6,649 nt of DNA from Thermoplasmata archaeon (GTDB lineage: Archaea > Thermoplasmatota > Thermoplasmata > Thermoplasmatales > Thermoplasmataceae): NCBI GenBank assembly GCA_021797295.1, contig JAKAAA010000059.1, positions 1 through 6,649 of the forward strand. Direction: 5' to 3'. The notes below the pieces were generated by a model. That model ran no database searches and was not told where the DNA came from. It saw only the letters and a list, made by a program, of their open reading frames with translations. Position numbers and translations under genes: made by a program. Numbering within the stretch: the first letter of the stretch is position 1; each line of letters begins with the position of its first letter. Below, one piece after another: positions 1 through 6,265 of this stretch.

Positions 1-54
1 TGATTCTGATATTTCATTAGCTGGTTTTTTCAGTATATTCTTCAGTGTTTTCAT
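1..54 (-). CDS. 5' end of an unidentified gene (partial)
   Basis: An ATG at 54 (minus strand) opens a frame that runs without a stop to the window edge and reads MKTLKNILKKPANEISES. Only 18 codons are visible, so no family can be named; the start is lysine-rich and probably helical. An AT-rich stretch at 81-88 (minus-strand ATATTT) lies about 27-32 bases upstream of the ATG, and no ribosome binding site precedes it, which would fit a leaderless archaeal transcript. The 170 bases between this start and the transposase remnant (55-224) hold only AT-rich sequence. It could be chance, since 18 codons is short; the promoter-like spacing is the main support. Confidence 0.4.
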   Translation of the reverse strand, partial: MKTLKNILKKPANEISES

Positions 55-224
55 GATGATTGAAAATTAAATCATTCTAGAAATATGACATGGTAGGACA
101 AGGGTTAAATATTGGAAACTGGTAAGCTATTATTATTCCTTTATATTCTTATAAACTATACATATTATAACATTTATAAAAAATTCCAAGGCCAAGATGT
201 TCATATCTAATAATACTGTTGTAT

Positions 225-1284
225 TTATCCTGAAAACAACTTCGATTTGTAGTTCGTTTTAAGAATCAGAATCTCCTTTATATCCCTAGAAAATTCTCCT
301 ATTGTCGTTAAAATTCTTCCAAACAGTTTCATTGATGATCTGGACATAATTAACAGGATGGTATAGGCCGCCATAGTGACCCTTGCATGTATAAGCTACG
401 CTTGGCTATCACGTACCGAGTACTCCCCTAAACCTAAAGCCTTTGCATCCTTATGAAAATTTTCTATCGACACCTGATGCTCTATGCCTTTATCATTTCA
501 TCACCTGAAAGATAGTTTGATGCTATGAGTTTCCTCCTTCTATCCTCCGGATTGTAAAGAACCATAAGGTTAATGTGTTCTCAATTGGATAAATATACTG
601 CAAACTCCCTCTGGAGTGGTAACTCCTTTAAGGTACCTGAATCCCTTTCATACACTATGAATGTATATTCAAGAATCTCATCCACGGTGTACAACATATC
701 CCTATTCTTTACTGTTAGCCCTTTAATTCGTGACATAATTACTGCCCAAGAACTTTACGCTTGGGTACAATGGAGTAACAACCCTGCCTCCCACATCGAA
801 GATATCTCCTATACATTTTCTTAGTGTAAAGCCTTGTAAAGAATGAATGGAATGTCTTATTTTTAAGGTCATAAATGCCGGAGGGAACAGATTTGTGTGC
901 AGGTAGATTGTTGTCGATTGCATGGTTAAAGAACCATCTCATATACTATATGACCCTTGAACAGAGACGTCCCAGTATTGTATCATCACAGATGAACATA
1001 AAATTATGACTGCCTATTAATATTTTCGGTAATCTTCTATAGTAATGTTCCGGAAAGCTTGAATCAAACACGTGCAATGCCATGTTGAGTGTGCTCTGAT
1101 CATATTCTGATACAAGTGATGATATGTTTGATATACTCTTCCTCCTGAACTCGGGAGGGATCATTATTCCAAGCATGTATTCCTTGAAGTGCTTCCTCAC
1201 AGACCTCTTCATGCCTGCTGTCATCATATCAGAAAATTTACCTATAGGTTTAGTCAGTTCAGCTACAGAAACTGTTGAAGTCAT
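225..1284 (-). pseudogene. Decayed DDE transposase (IS4/IS701-like), multiple stops and frameshifts
   Basis: A transposase remnant reads across several frames of the minus strand. The N-terminal part (1284 to 946) is open from an ATG and carries KHFKEYMLGIM and then FICDDTILGR, whose first Asp fits the first catalytic residue of a DDE transposase; it ends at an in-frame TAG at 946-948. Reading then continues in a new phase with RWFFNHAIDNN and IYDLKNKTFHSFF, changes phase again near 750, and runs as KNRDMLYTVDEILEYTF to a TGA at 581-583. After another shift near 485 the C-terminal part reads IENFHKDAKALGLGEYSVRD, which resembles the region of the catalytic Glu, is broken by a TAG at 396-398, and ends at TAA 225-227. 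About 350 codons remain, somewhat short for such a transposase, so internal loss is possible. Terminal inverted repeats and a target duplication could not be identified. The element is inactive as read. The family assignment is by pattern only. Confidence 0.8.
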
Positions 1285-1383
1285 ACTAATATCCTACAAA
1301 CATCGGATTATGGCTTATATCTTTCCACTTTAAGGGTCATTTTGCAAAAATATTGATGATATTACCTGTAATCACCGAAAATC

Positions 1384-1416
1384 ATAAAAATGTTAATAAT
1401 TAGAATAAAATAAAAT
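1384..1416 (-). terminator. Possible T-rich terminator after the aldolase/phosphatase gene
   Basis: Immediately after the TAA stop at 1417-1419, the minus strand reads TTTTATTTTATTC followed by further T-rich sequence and a second run of five T around 1386. Archaeal transcription often ends at such oligo-T tracts without a hairpin. No stem-loop is visible. The assignment rests on composition and position only. Confidence 0.4.
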
Positions 1417-2562
1417 TTATCTTTCTATTTTCATTTCAGATTTTGCACCTTTGTCCTCTATGGTCTGGAACTTGGGAGCAAGTTTTTCGAGTATCCTTGG
1501 AAGTGCGGTGTATTCCATATCCTCATCTGGAAGCCTGTGTGGTTCAAATACTCCCATTCTTCTCATATAATTGGCCATATTCAATGCTTCCGTTCTTGCA
1601 TAGTCGAAAGCCACATCGTTGAACATATCAACCGGACCCGCAAGCTTTCCCTCCTTCATGGTGAACCCAAGTGCAACAACCCTCGGTGGTCCATCGAATC
1701 TGGTCATCTGCGCATTATTAAGTCCAACTGGCATCATTGGGCCATTGAATGATCCCCTCATCCATCCTGATACAAGATACGAATTGGCAAAAGGCTCAAG
1801 AGCCTCTCCAGATGCAGGCAATCCTGACTGTATTCTCACTATACCTGCTGGATCATCCTTACCCACATATTCGCCTGCTATGAATGAAAGCTTATCTGTT
1901 GTTATAACTGCAACATTTTCATCAGGTAGTTTTGTATGGGTATCCCTTGTAAAAACTCTCTTTATGACATATTTGCTCTTTGACCCTATGAATGCAAGTA
2001 GATCATATGTATCCTCAGGAAGCGATAAATATATCTTCTTCCCATTGTATATATCCCATACTTCGAACTTGAATCCCATATGCATATTCGGGTCTATTAC
2101 CAGACCTGGTGTATTGAATGGATCGCCAAACATTTTATATATTGGATAGTTGAAAGCGCCGGGTTCAGTTTTATCCATCATATAAATTATGAATGGTTCA
2201 GCCTTTCTGGGTGTAATTTCAAGTTCTGCAACACCCGGACCCATACCCTTAATGTTACCGGAAAATGCGTCTTTCAACAAATCCTGACCTGCACCATAGA
2301 GACCAACCTTTTTAGCAACTTCTGTCCCTGCCTTGAAGGCGTTCCATGCAAGACCATGGATTTCCTCGTTATCTGCACCTCTAGTATGTACCATGGTAAT
2401 CTGTATATCATCCCCTATATGGGATATATGGAAATCCGAAATTAAACCCTCAGAATGATTTTTTACATAACTCTCTACAGTGTCAACCACTGGTTGATAT
2501 ACAACTGTATGCCCAGGCAGGCTACCTATATCTGCCTTAATATGTGAAATTGTTGTTTTCAT
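1417..2562 (-). CDS. fbp: Fructose-1,6-bisphosphate aldolase/phosphatase (bifunctional, archaeal type)
   Basis: This 381-residue cytosolic enzyme is expected to make fructose-1,6-bisphosphate from the two triose phosphates and then remove the 1-phosphate, yielding fructose-6-phosphate; this makes gluconeogenesis one-way. The family hallmark KADIGSLPGH is at residues 9-18. By alignment with structurally studied archaeal enzymes, metal and substrate residues are present: Asp11 and His18, Asp51-Asp52 in HIGDD, Gln93 in AGQD, Asp130-Lys131 in MMDK, and the motif EYVGKDDPAG (231-240), holding the presumed Schiff-base Lys235, the acid/base Tyr232 and metal ligands Asp236/Asp237. Tyr351 near the C-terminus may be the substrate-closing Tyr. 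Length is normal. The ATG at 2562 sits three residues before the conserved start of the fold, has no ribosome binding site and lies about 25-30 bases from a TATA-like box, so it is probably leaderless. It appears to be a single-gene transcript between a transposase remnant and an oxidoreductase gene. Confidence 0.96.
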   Translation of the reverse strand: MKTTISHIKADIGSLPGHTVVYQPVVDTVESYVKNHSEGLISDFHISHIGDDIQITMVHTRGADNEEIHGLAWNAFKAGTEVAKKVGLYGAGQDLLKDAFSGNIKGMGPGVAELEITPRKAEPFIIYMMDKTEPGAFNYPIYKMFGDPFNTPGLVIDPNMHMGFKFEVWDIYNGKKIYLSLPEDTYDLLAFIGSKSKYVIKRVFTRDTHTKLPDENVAVITTDKLSFIAGEYVGKDDPAGIVRIQSGLPASGEALEPFANSYLVSGWMRGSFNGPMMPVGLNNAQMTRFDGPPRVVALGFTMKEGKLAGPVDMFNDVAFDYARTEALNMANYMRRMGVFEPHRLPDEDMEYTALPRILEKLAPKFQTIEDKGAKSEMKIER

Positions 2563-2585
2563 GAATTATCTATATTCTTTATGAC

Positions 2586-2596
2586 TATTAAATTTT
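2586..2596 (-). promoter_or_regulatory. TATA-like promoter of the aldolase/phosphatase gene
   Basis: The minus strand reads AAAATTTAATA here, centred about 28 bases upstream of the ATG at 2562, with a purine-containing ACAT segment just upstream where a TFB-recognition element would lie. The spacing predicts transcription starting at or next to the ATG. The assignment rests on sequence and spacing only. Confidence 0.55.
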
Positions 2597-2654
2597 ATGT
2601 AATAATTCACAGAAATTCTCGCATAAGTACAATAAGAAGCATATTTTGTGCATT

Positions 2655-2705
2655 ATATAAAAATATATTCAGGAAAACGAAATTAATAATACAAATATTT
2701 ATATA
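2655..2705 (-). terminator. Possible T-rich termination region after the oxidoreductase gene
   Basis: Downstream of the TGA at 2706-2708 the minus strand is very AT-rich, with ATATTTG, then TTTTCC, and an ATATTTTTATATAA run around 2655-2667. One or more of these oligo-T runs could end the transcript before the promoter of the next gene. There is no hairpin, and the boundaries are approximate. Confidence 0.3.
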
Positions 2706-3698
2706 TCATAGCTCTTTTACCTGATTAACTGTAAGTGCCACTGCTGCCTCTTTTATTATTCTGGCCCCTATTCCATGTATAAATGTATTTCCAACAGTTC
2801 CAAAATAATTTTTGCCCACACGTATTATATTAGCAAAATTATTGGGTTTAAATCTGCTTTTAAAACCCATAGCATTTTCCATGGCCGTTATACCGGAAGA
2901 CCTGGCAATTATGGCAGACATGGGAATGAAGCCTCCATTTTCAATGACCATTGTGTCACCGGCAGCGTAAACATCAGGATAATCCACAGACTGTAGGTAT
3001 GAATTTACAACCATCCTGGAGTTTTTTACGGTTATATCCTGCATTGTATCTGGAAGGTTTCCGGTAAAACCGCCGGCGAACACTGTAAGATCTGATTCAT
3101 AATTCTTTCCACTGGTAATTACCATGTCCTTTCTTACCTCAACAACAGGGCTTTCCAGTTCTATACTGACTCCTGAACTGGATAATAACTCCGAGGCAGT
3201 TTCTGAAAACTTCCCTGGCAAGCCTGCAAGGATCTGGGTTCCCGCTTCTAATATTGTAACCCTATTACTACCAATGGCACCAGCAAGCTCAACTCCAAGA
3301 TATCCGCCTCCTATGATTACAATATGTTTTTTATGTGCTATTTTATTTTTTAGTTCCAGTGCATCATGATATCCTGAAAATCCATTGATATGCTTTGATC
3401 CCTTGATAAAACTGTAGTCCTGTGAATGCCCGAGGGCAATTATAACCTTATCATATGTAATGTCCTTATTATGAAGATGTAATTTTTTGTTTTCAAAATC
3501 TATACTTTTTACACTGCCCGTATAATCAAGTGGCCTTGGTATGAGAGGATAATCTGGATTCTGCCCGGATATAACATCAATAATTCTCGGTGCCATGGTC
3601 AGATACGGATTTTCGTCAACCAGTGTGCCCTGCCTATTTCTCAACTTCGCAGAGATTCCGGCAATACCACCACCTAGAATAATTATCCTTTCCGCCAT
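2706..3698 (-). CDS. FAD/NAD(P)-dependent oxidoreductase, type II NADH dehydrogenase-like
   Basis: The 330-residue protein has the two-dinucleotide-fold layout of the NDH-2/FAD-dependent pyridine nucleotide-disulfide oxidoreductase superfamily. An N-terminal FAD-binding IIILGGGIAG (5-14) is followed by an acidic strand end TLVDEN (25-30). The NAD(P)H-binding motif VIIGGGYLGVELAG is at 127-140 with ILEAG at 149-153. The second FAD motif DVYAAGDTM is at 242-250. It has no cysteine at all, which argues against a sulfide:quinone oxidoreductase or a disulfide reductase. A role passing electrons from NADH to membrane quinone is plausible, but the protein is shorter than typical NDH-2 (about 400 residues) and lacks an obvious C-terminal membrane anchor, so the acceptor is not settled. 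The segment between GGGIAG and the acidic residue is 4-5 residues shorter than usual. The ATG at 3698 directly precedes the first beta strand and has no ribosome binding site. Confidence 0.85.
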   Translation of the reverse strand: MAERIIILGGGIAGISAKLRNRQGTLVDENPYLTMAPRIIDVISGQNPDYPLIPRPLDYTGSVKSIDFENKKLHLHNKDITYDKVIIALGHSQDYSFIKGSKHINGFSGYHDALELKNKIAHKKHIVIIGGGYLGVELAGAIGSNRVTILEAGTQILAGLPGKFSETASELLSSSGVSIELESPVVEVRKDMVITSGKNYESDLTVFAGGFTGNLPDTMQDITVKNSRMVVNSYLQSVDYPDVYAAGDTMVIENGGFIPMSAIIARSSGITAMENAMGFKSRFKPNNFANIIRVGKNYFGTVGNTFIHGIGARIIKEAAVALTVNQVKEL

Positions 3699-3723
3699 TT
3701 AGTTCCATAGGTAATATTTTGTC

Positions 3724-3736
3724 CTTTTATTAATTT
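3724..3736 (-). promoter_or_regulatory. TATA-like promoter of the oxidoreductase gene
   Basis: The minus strand reads ATTAATAAAAGG in this stretch, centred roughly 30 bases upstream of the ATG at 3698, suiting a leaderless or very short-leader transcript. A second AT-rich run at 3712-3720 is too close to the start. The 111-base gap holds this promoter and the divergent promoter of the plus-strand gene. Confidence 0.4.
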
Positions 3737-3778
3737 TCCCAGAAGAACTTTAAGAATTATACTTGAACGAACCAATCA

Positions 3779-3790
3779 ATAATTAAATAT
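3779..3790 (+). promoter_or_regulatory. TATA-like promoter of the 354-residue unknown gene
   Basis: The plus strand reads ATAATTAAATATA around 3778-3790, centred about 25 bases before the ATG at 3810, the expected distance for a leaderless archaeal message. A weak AGGT at 3802-3805 lies just upstream of the ATG and could alternatively act as a short ribosome binding site. Confidence 0.5.
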
Positions 3791-3809
3791 AATGAAATGA
3801 TAGGTAATA

Positions 3810-4874
3810 ATGAATGAGAACGACCTGAACGAGCTAAAAAATATTTTTTCGTATCTGGTAGACTCGTTTTCATATGAAGTAGAAAGGGATACCAAATCCA
3901 CGCATATCGAGGAAATCACACAAACGCTTGAAAATGATAAAAAATCCATAGAATTGATGAAAAGCAAAATCAAGGAAGAAATCGATCATTTTGTTACAAA
4001 CTATAAGGATTTCGGGGTCTATGAAGATCATATAATGGAATCCATTAACACATATGCAGATCAATTCTTTACAAGGAATTCACATCAGGCACTGTCAGAG
4101 ATTGCAGATTTGAAATCAGGAATGGAGAAGGATGTGGAAAATGGTACACGAATAATGGAGGCATTCCTTTCTCTCAATCCATTTACAATTTTAAATTCAG
4201 ACATAAAAATTACTATTGATGAAAATAGTTCCGAAATCCGTGAGTCTATAAATTCCAGTTACGGTCTCTCATATGTTTTCCTCTTAAACCAGATGGAAAG
4301 CCAGTTTATGGCCAATCCATTTTTCGCATCACTCTATAATGGGATAAGAGTTCCTGTATCAGTTGATGGAGATGATGTGACCTATGAGAGTCTTGATGGA
4401 TATCATATGGTATCAGGTTACATTAAGGGCAATAAACTTGAGTGCAGATTTATCAGGTCCAGGGAACAGAAATCCTTTTATTTTATCTTTGAGAAAGGCG
4501 CTTCAGTTATGGATATACAATTCGAGAATTCTGATATTACAGTTAAAATAACAGAAAGCCCGGAATTATTGAGGCATATTGATTTAAAAATACTCACAGA
4601 TGCCCTAGAAAAACTTTTTAATGAAATTACGGAACTTGAAAAGAAAAAGAAGAAGCTTGTATCACTGAAAATGGACAATGTTGAACTGTTGAATACCATG
4701 GAATTTGAAAAAATATTTTATAGAATAATAGAATCAGATTCTATAAAATCCCTGGTACAGGCCCTGCCAGAAATAAGTGAAAACCCAGATGAACTTTCGA
4801 AAGAATTTATTACCCAGAGAATACACACAATTGGAAAGGACCAGGATTATATTATGTCAATTCTTTTTGGATGA
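3810..4874 (+). CDS. Hypothetical helix-rich protein with coiled-coil segments and a central beta region
   Basis: I do not recognise the family of this 354-residue protein. It is charged and has no signal peptide or membrane segment, so it is probably cytosolic. Residues 1-65 and 75-125 look helical with heptad-like stretches (ENDKKSIELMKSKIKEEID). Residues 130-250 alternate short hydrophobic strands with turns (IKITIDEN; VPVSVDGDDVTYESLDGY; CRFIRSREQKSFYFIFEKG; DITVKITES), suggesting a beta domain. Residues 255-300 form a second strongly charged helical segment with a run of six lysines (279-284 region, ELEKKKKKLVSLK), and the tail is helical. There is a single Cys (212). The layout of helices flanking a beta core could suit a scaffold or a partner-binding protein, but this is only inference. 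It is the only plus-strand gene here and its 3' end overlaps cbiF tail-to-tail. A TATA-like box 25 bases upstream supports the ATG at 3810. The long open frame and good codon pattern indicate a real gene. Confidence 0.85.
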   Translation: MNENDLNELKNIFSYLVDSFSYEVERDTKSTHIEEITQTLENDKKSIELMKSKIKEEIDHFVTNYKDFGVYEDHIMESINTYADQFFTRNSHQALSEIADLKSGMEKDVENGTRIMEAFLSLNPFTILNSDIKITIDENSSEIRESINSSYGLSYVFLLNQMESQFMANPFFASLYNGIRVPVSVDGDDVTYESLDGYHMVSGYIKGNKLECRFIRSREQKSFYFIFEKGASVMDIQFENSDITVKITESPELLRHIDLKILTDALEKLFNEITELEKKKKKLVSLKMDNVELLNTMEFEKIFYRIIESDSIKSLVQALPEISENPDELSKEFITQRIHTIGKDQDYIMSILFG

Positions 4875-5618
4875 TTTTCTGAAGAGATGTGTAAAATCAG
4901 GATTATAAAGGTAGGATTTTTTATCCGAATAATATGAAATGTTGCCACCCACCAATATCAGCGCCTGTCTGTTTATCTTATTTTCAAACATGGCATGTTC
5001 CAGATTTCCTACAGTTGACATTATCATTTTTTCATCCGGCCATGACACTCTGTACGCTATAACTGCTCGGTCTTCAGAAGAATATCCGGCACCGATCAAT
5101 TTTTCACTCACTCTTTTGGCGTTGGAGGCGCTGAGAAATATTGCCAATGATGTTTTATGCGCGGCCAGCAATTCCAAGTCCTCTCTTTCGAAATGTTCTG
5201 TTCTTCTTGGCACCCGTGTGAGTATAACAGACTGTGTAGTACCCGGTGCTGTCAACTCCATGCCCAGGCTTGCAGCAGCAGCAAACACAGAACTGATTCC
5301 GGGAATTATTTCAAATTTCATGCCATTTTTCCTGAAAAATTGCATTTCATCATTTATTGCACCGTATATGGATGGGTCGCCGCTATGAAGCCTTACAATT
5401 TCCTTCCCCAGGTCATAATATTTTTTAACTGCTTCATTAATTTCATCGATGTTCATGGTTGATGTTTTTATTATTGTGTTTGCCCTGCTATCCGAAAAAA
5501 CTTCAGGATTTACCAGCGAATCGGCATAAATTATAACATCTGCCAAATCTATAGCTCTTTTTGCTTTTACAGTAAGAAGTTCAGGGTCACCGGGTCCAGC
5601 TCCTATTATATGTATCGT
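4857..5618 (-). CDS. cbiF: Cobalt-precorrin-4 C11-methyltransferase, proposed ACG start
   Basis: CbiF transfers a methyl group from SAM to C-11 of the corrin precursor in the anaerobic cobalamin pathway. Counting from the proposed start, the 253-residue protein shows the N-terminal GAGPGDPELLT (6-16), HSGDPSIYGA (78-87), IPGISSVFAAAA (105-116) and the CbiF-typical ELTAPGTTQSVILTR (121-135); length is normal. The frame is open upstream only to a TGA at about 5654, and that interval holds no ATG, GTG, TTG or CTG. The first conventional start, TTG at 5546, would delete the conserved GAGPGDPE motif. The ACG at 5616-5618 gives (M)IHIIGAGPGDPE, a normal CbiF N-terminus, and has GTGGT six bases upstream. 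ATA codons at positions 2, 4 and 5 are less likely alternatives. The gene overlaps the cbiL stop by 13 bases, suggesting coupled translation, and its 3' end overlaps the opposite-strand gene by 18 bases. Function is secure; the start codon is inferred. Confidence 0.92.
   Translation of the reverse strand, partial: TIHIIGAGPGDPELLTVKAKRAIDLADVIIYADSLVNPEVFSDSRANTIIKTSTMNIDEINEAVKKYYDLGKEIVRLHSGDPSIYGAINDEMQFFRKNGMKFEIIPGISSVFAAAASLGMELTAPGTTQSVILTRVPRRTEHFEREDLELLAAHKTSLAIFLSASNAKRVSEKLIGAGYSSEDRAVIAYRVSWPDEKMIMSTVGNLEHAMFENKINRQALILVGGNISYYSDKKSYLYNPDFTHLFRKSSKKN
4914..4926 (+). terminator. Possible oligo-T terminator for the plus-strand gene, inside cbiF
   Basis: Forty bases past the TGA of the unknown gene the plus strand has six T in a row (4917-4922) within GGATTTTTTATCC, a minimal GGAT/ATCC dyad. 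This is the first strong T run downstream and lies in the 3' part of the opposing cbiF. It is weak evidence based on composition. Confidence 0.3.
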
Positions 5619-6265
5619 TTTATCACCACTATAGTCATGTAATCCCTTATATCATCAATATTATTATAAATTCTTTCTCTATCGGTAGACACATAACTCA
5701 TGATGAAATAGTTCTTTATACCATGTTTCTTTATAATATCATTAATTATATCCTTCGCTTTTATAGCCTTGAATATAACCGTATTAGACATGGACATTAT
5801 TCTTTCCTCCATGTACCTGTAATCCTTTATAGCCGGAATTATCTGTAATGGCTCATCCTTTGTTGCCAGAATAATTCTCATGGCAGCGGAAATCCCATTC
5901 ATGGAACTGATTCCCGGAATTACTGAGTATTCTATATTAAGAAATGGCATTATATCAAGAAAAGTACTGTATAACATGGGCTCACCCTCCACGGCATATA
6001 CGGATTTAATATTTGTACAGGATGCTTCCATGATCATTTTTCCGTATCCTGCACAGAGCTCTGTTAAATTTGTATTCCCTATGGGAAATTCCATTGGTTT
6101 CAGTTTTTTTCTGTTAATTCCCAATGCTAGTAATATATTCTCTGCCGAGTTCAATGATGTTTTAGGATAGAATACTATATCCGCATCATTCAGAGCCTTG
6201 TATCCCTTCATAGTCACAAGCTCGGGGTCTCCAGGCCCAAGACCGACAACAGTGAAATTACTCGT
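5606..6265 (-). CDS. cbiL: Cobalt-factor II C20-methyltransferase, proposed ACG start
   Basis: CbiL is the early SAM-dependent methyltransferase that adds the C-20 methyl to cobalt-factor II in anaerobic cobalamin synthesis. From the proposed start the protein has 219 residues, close to the family's usual length, with VVGLGPGDPELVT (6-18), AVEGEPMLYSTF (91-102) where most relatives have GDP rather than GEP, and IPGISSMNG (116-124). The MLYSTF segment separates it from CbiF and CbiH. The first conventional start, GTG at 6217, falls after the essential GLGPGDPE motif; upstream the frame is open only to a TAA near 6280 and contains no ATG, GTG, TTG or CTG. The ACG at 6263-6265 gives (M)SNFTVVGLGPGDPE and follows GGTGGT by five bases. 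The gene overlaps the cbiT stop by 8 bases and is followed by cbiF with a 13-base overlap, so the three are surely co-transcribed. The function is well supported; the ACG start is an inference. Confidence 0.88.
   Translation of the reverse strand, partial: TSNFTVVGLGPGDPELVTMKGYKALNDADIVFYPKTSLNSAENILLALGINRKKLKPMEFPIGNTNLTELCAGYGKMIMEASCTNIKSVYAVEGEPMLYSTFLDIMPFLNIEYSVIPGISSMNGISAAMRIILATKDEPLQIIPAIKDYRYMEERIMSMSNTVIFKAIKAKDIINDIIKKHGIKNYFIMSYVSTDRERIYNNIDDIRDYMTIVVIKRYI
5616..5627 (-). promoter_or_regulatory. Ribosome binding site and ACG start of cbiF
   Basis: Inside the last codons of cbiL the minus strand reads GGTGATAAAACG. GGTGAT is complementary to the archaeal 16S rRNA 3' end (AUCACC) and lies three bases before the ACG (five from the GGTG core). 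It is the only Shine-Dalgarno-like site near the cbiF N-terminus and supports initiation at this ACG. Confidence 0.6.

Noticed and set aside
198..263. A 21-codon plus-strand mini-gene.
   Set aside because: It is too short, has no ribosome binding site and overlaps the end of the transposase remnant.
573..824. An 83-codon plus-strand frame in the left part of the window.
   Set aside because: It is antisense to the decayed transposase, which has matching protein patterns on the minus strand, and lacks a promoter or ribosome binding site.
55..1416. Terminal inverted repeats or target duplications flanking the transposase remnant.
   Set aside because: A similar AAGGGT word occurs on both sides, but in direct orientation and without an extended match, so no element ends could be supported.
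1619..2149. A 176-codon open frame on the plus strand.
   Set aside because: It lies entirely antisense to the aldolase/phosphatase gene, whose catalytic motifs are all in the minus frame. The plus product has no recognisable domain and is a codon-bias shadow.
2706..3698. Sulfide:quinone oxidoreductase or disulfide reductase.
   Set aside because: The protein contains no cysteine, while those enzymes require redox-active cysteines.
4939..5388. A 149-codon plus-strand open frame.
   Set aside because: It is the antisense of cbiF, whose conserved motifs are unambiguous; nothing in the plus product suggests a protein family.
5546..6217. TTG at 5546 and GTG at 6217 as starts of cbiF and cbiL.
   Set aside because: Both lie downstream of the conserved GxGPGDPE motif, which reads perfectly in frame just upstream, so these starts would give truncated proteins; neither was used for the coordinates.
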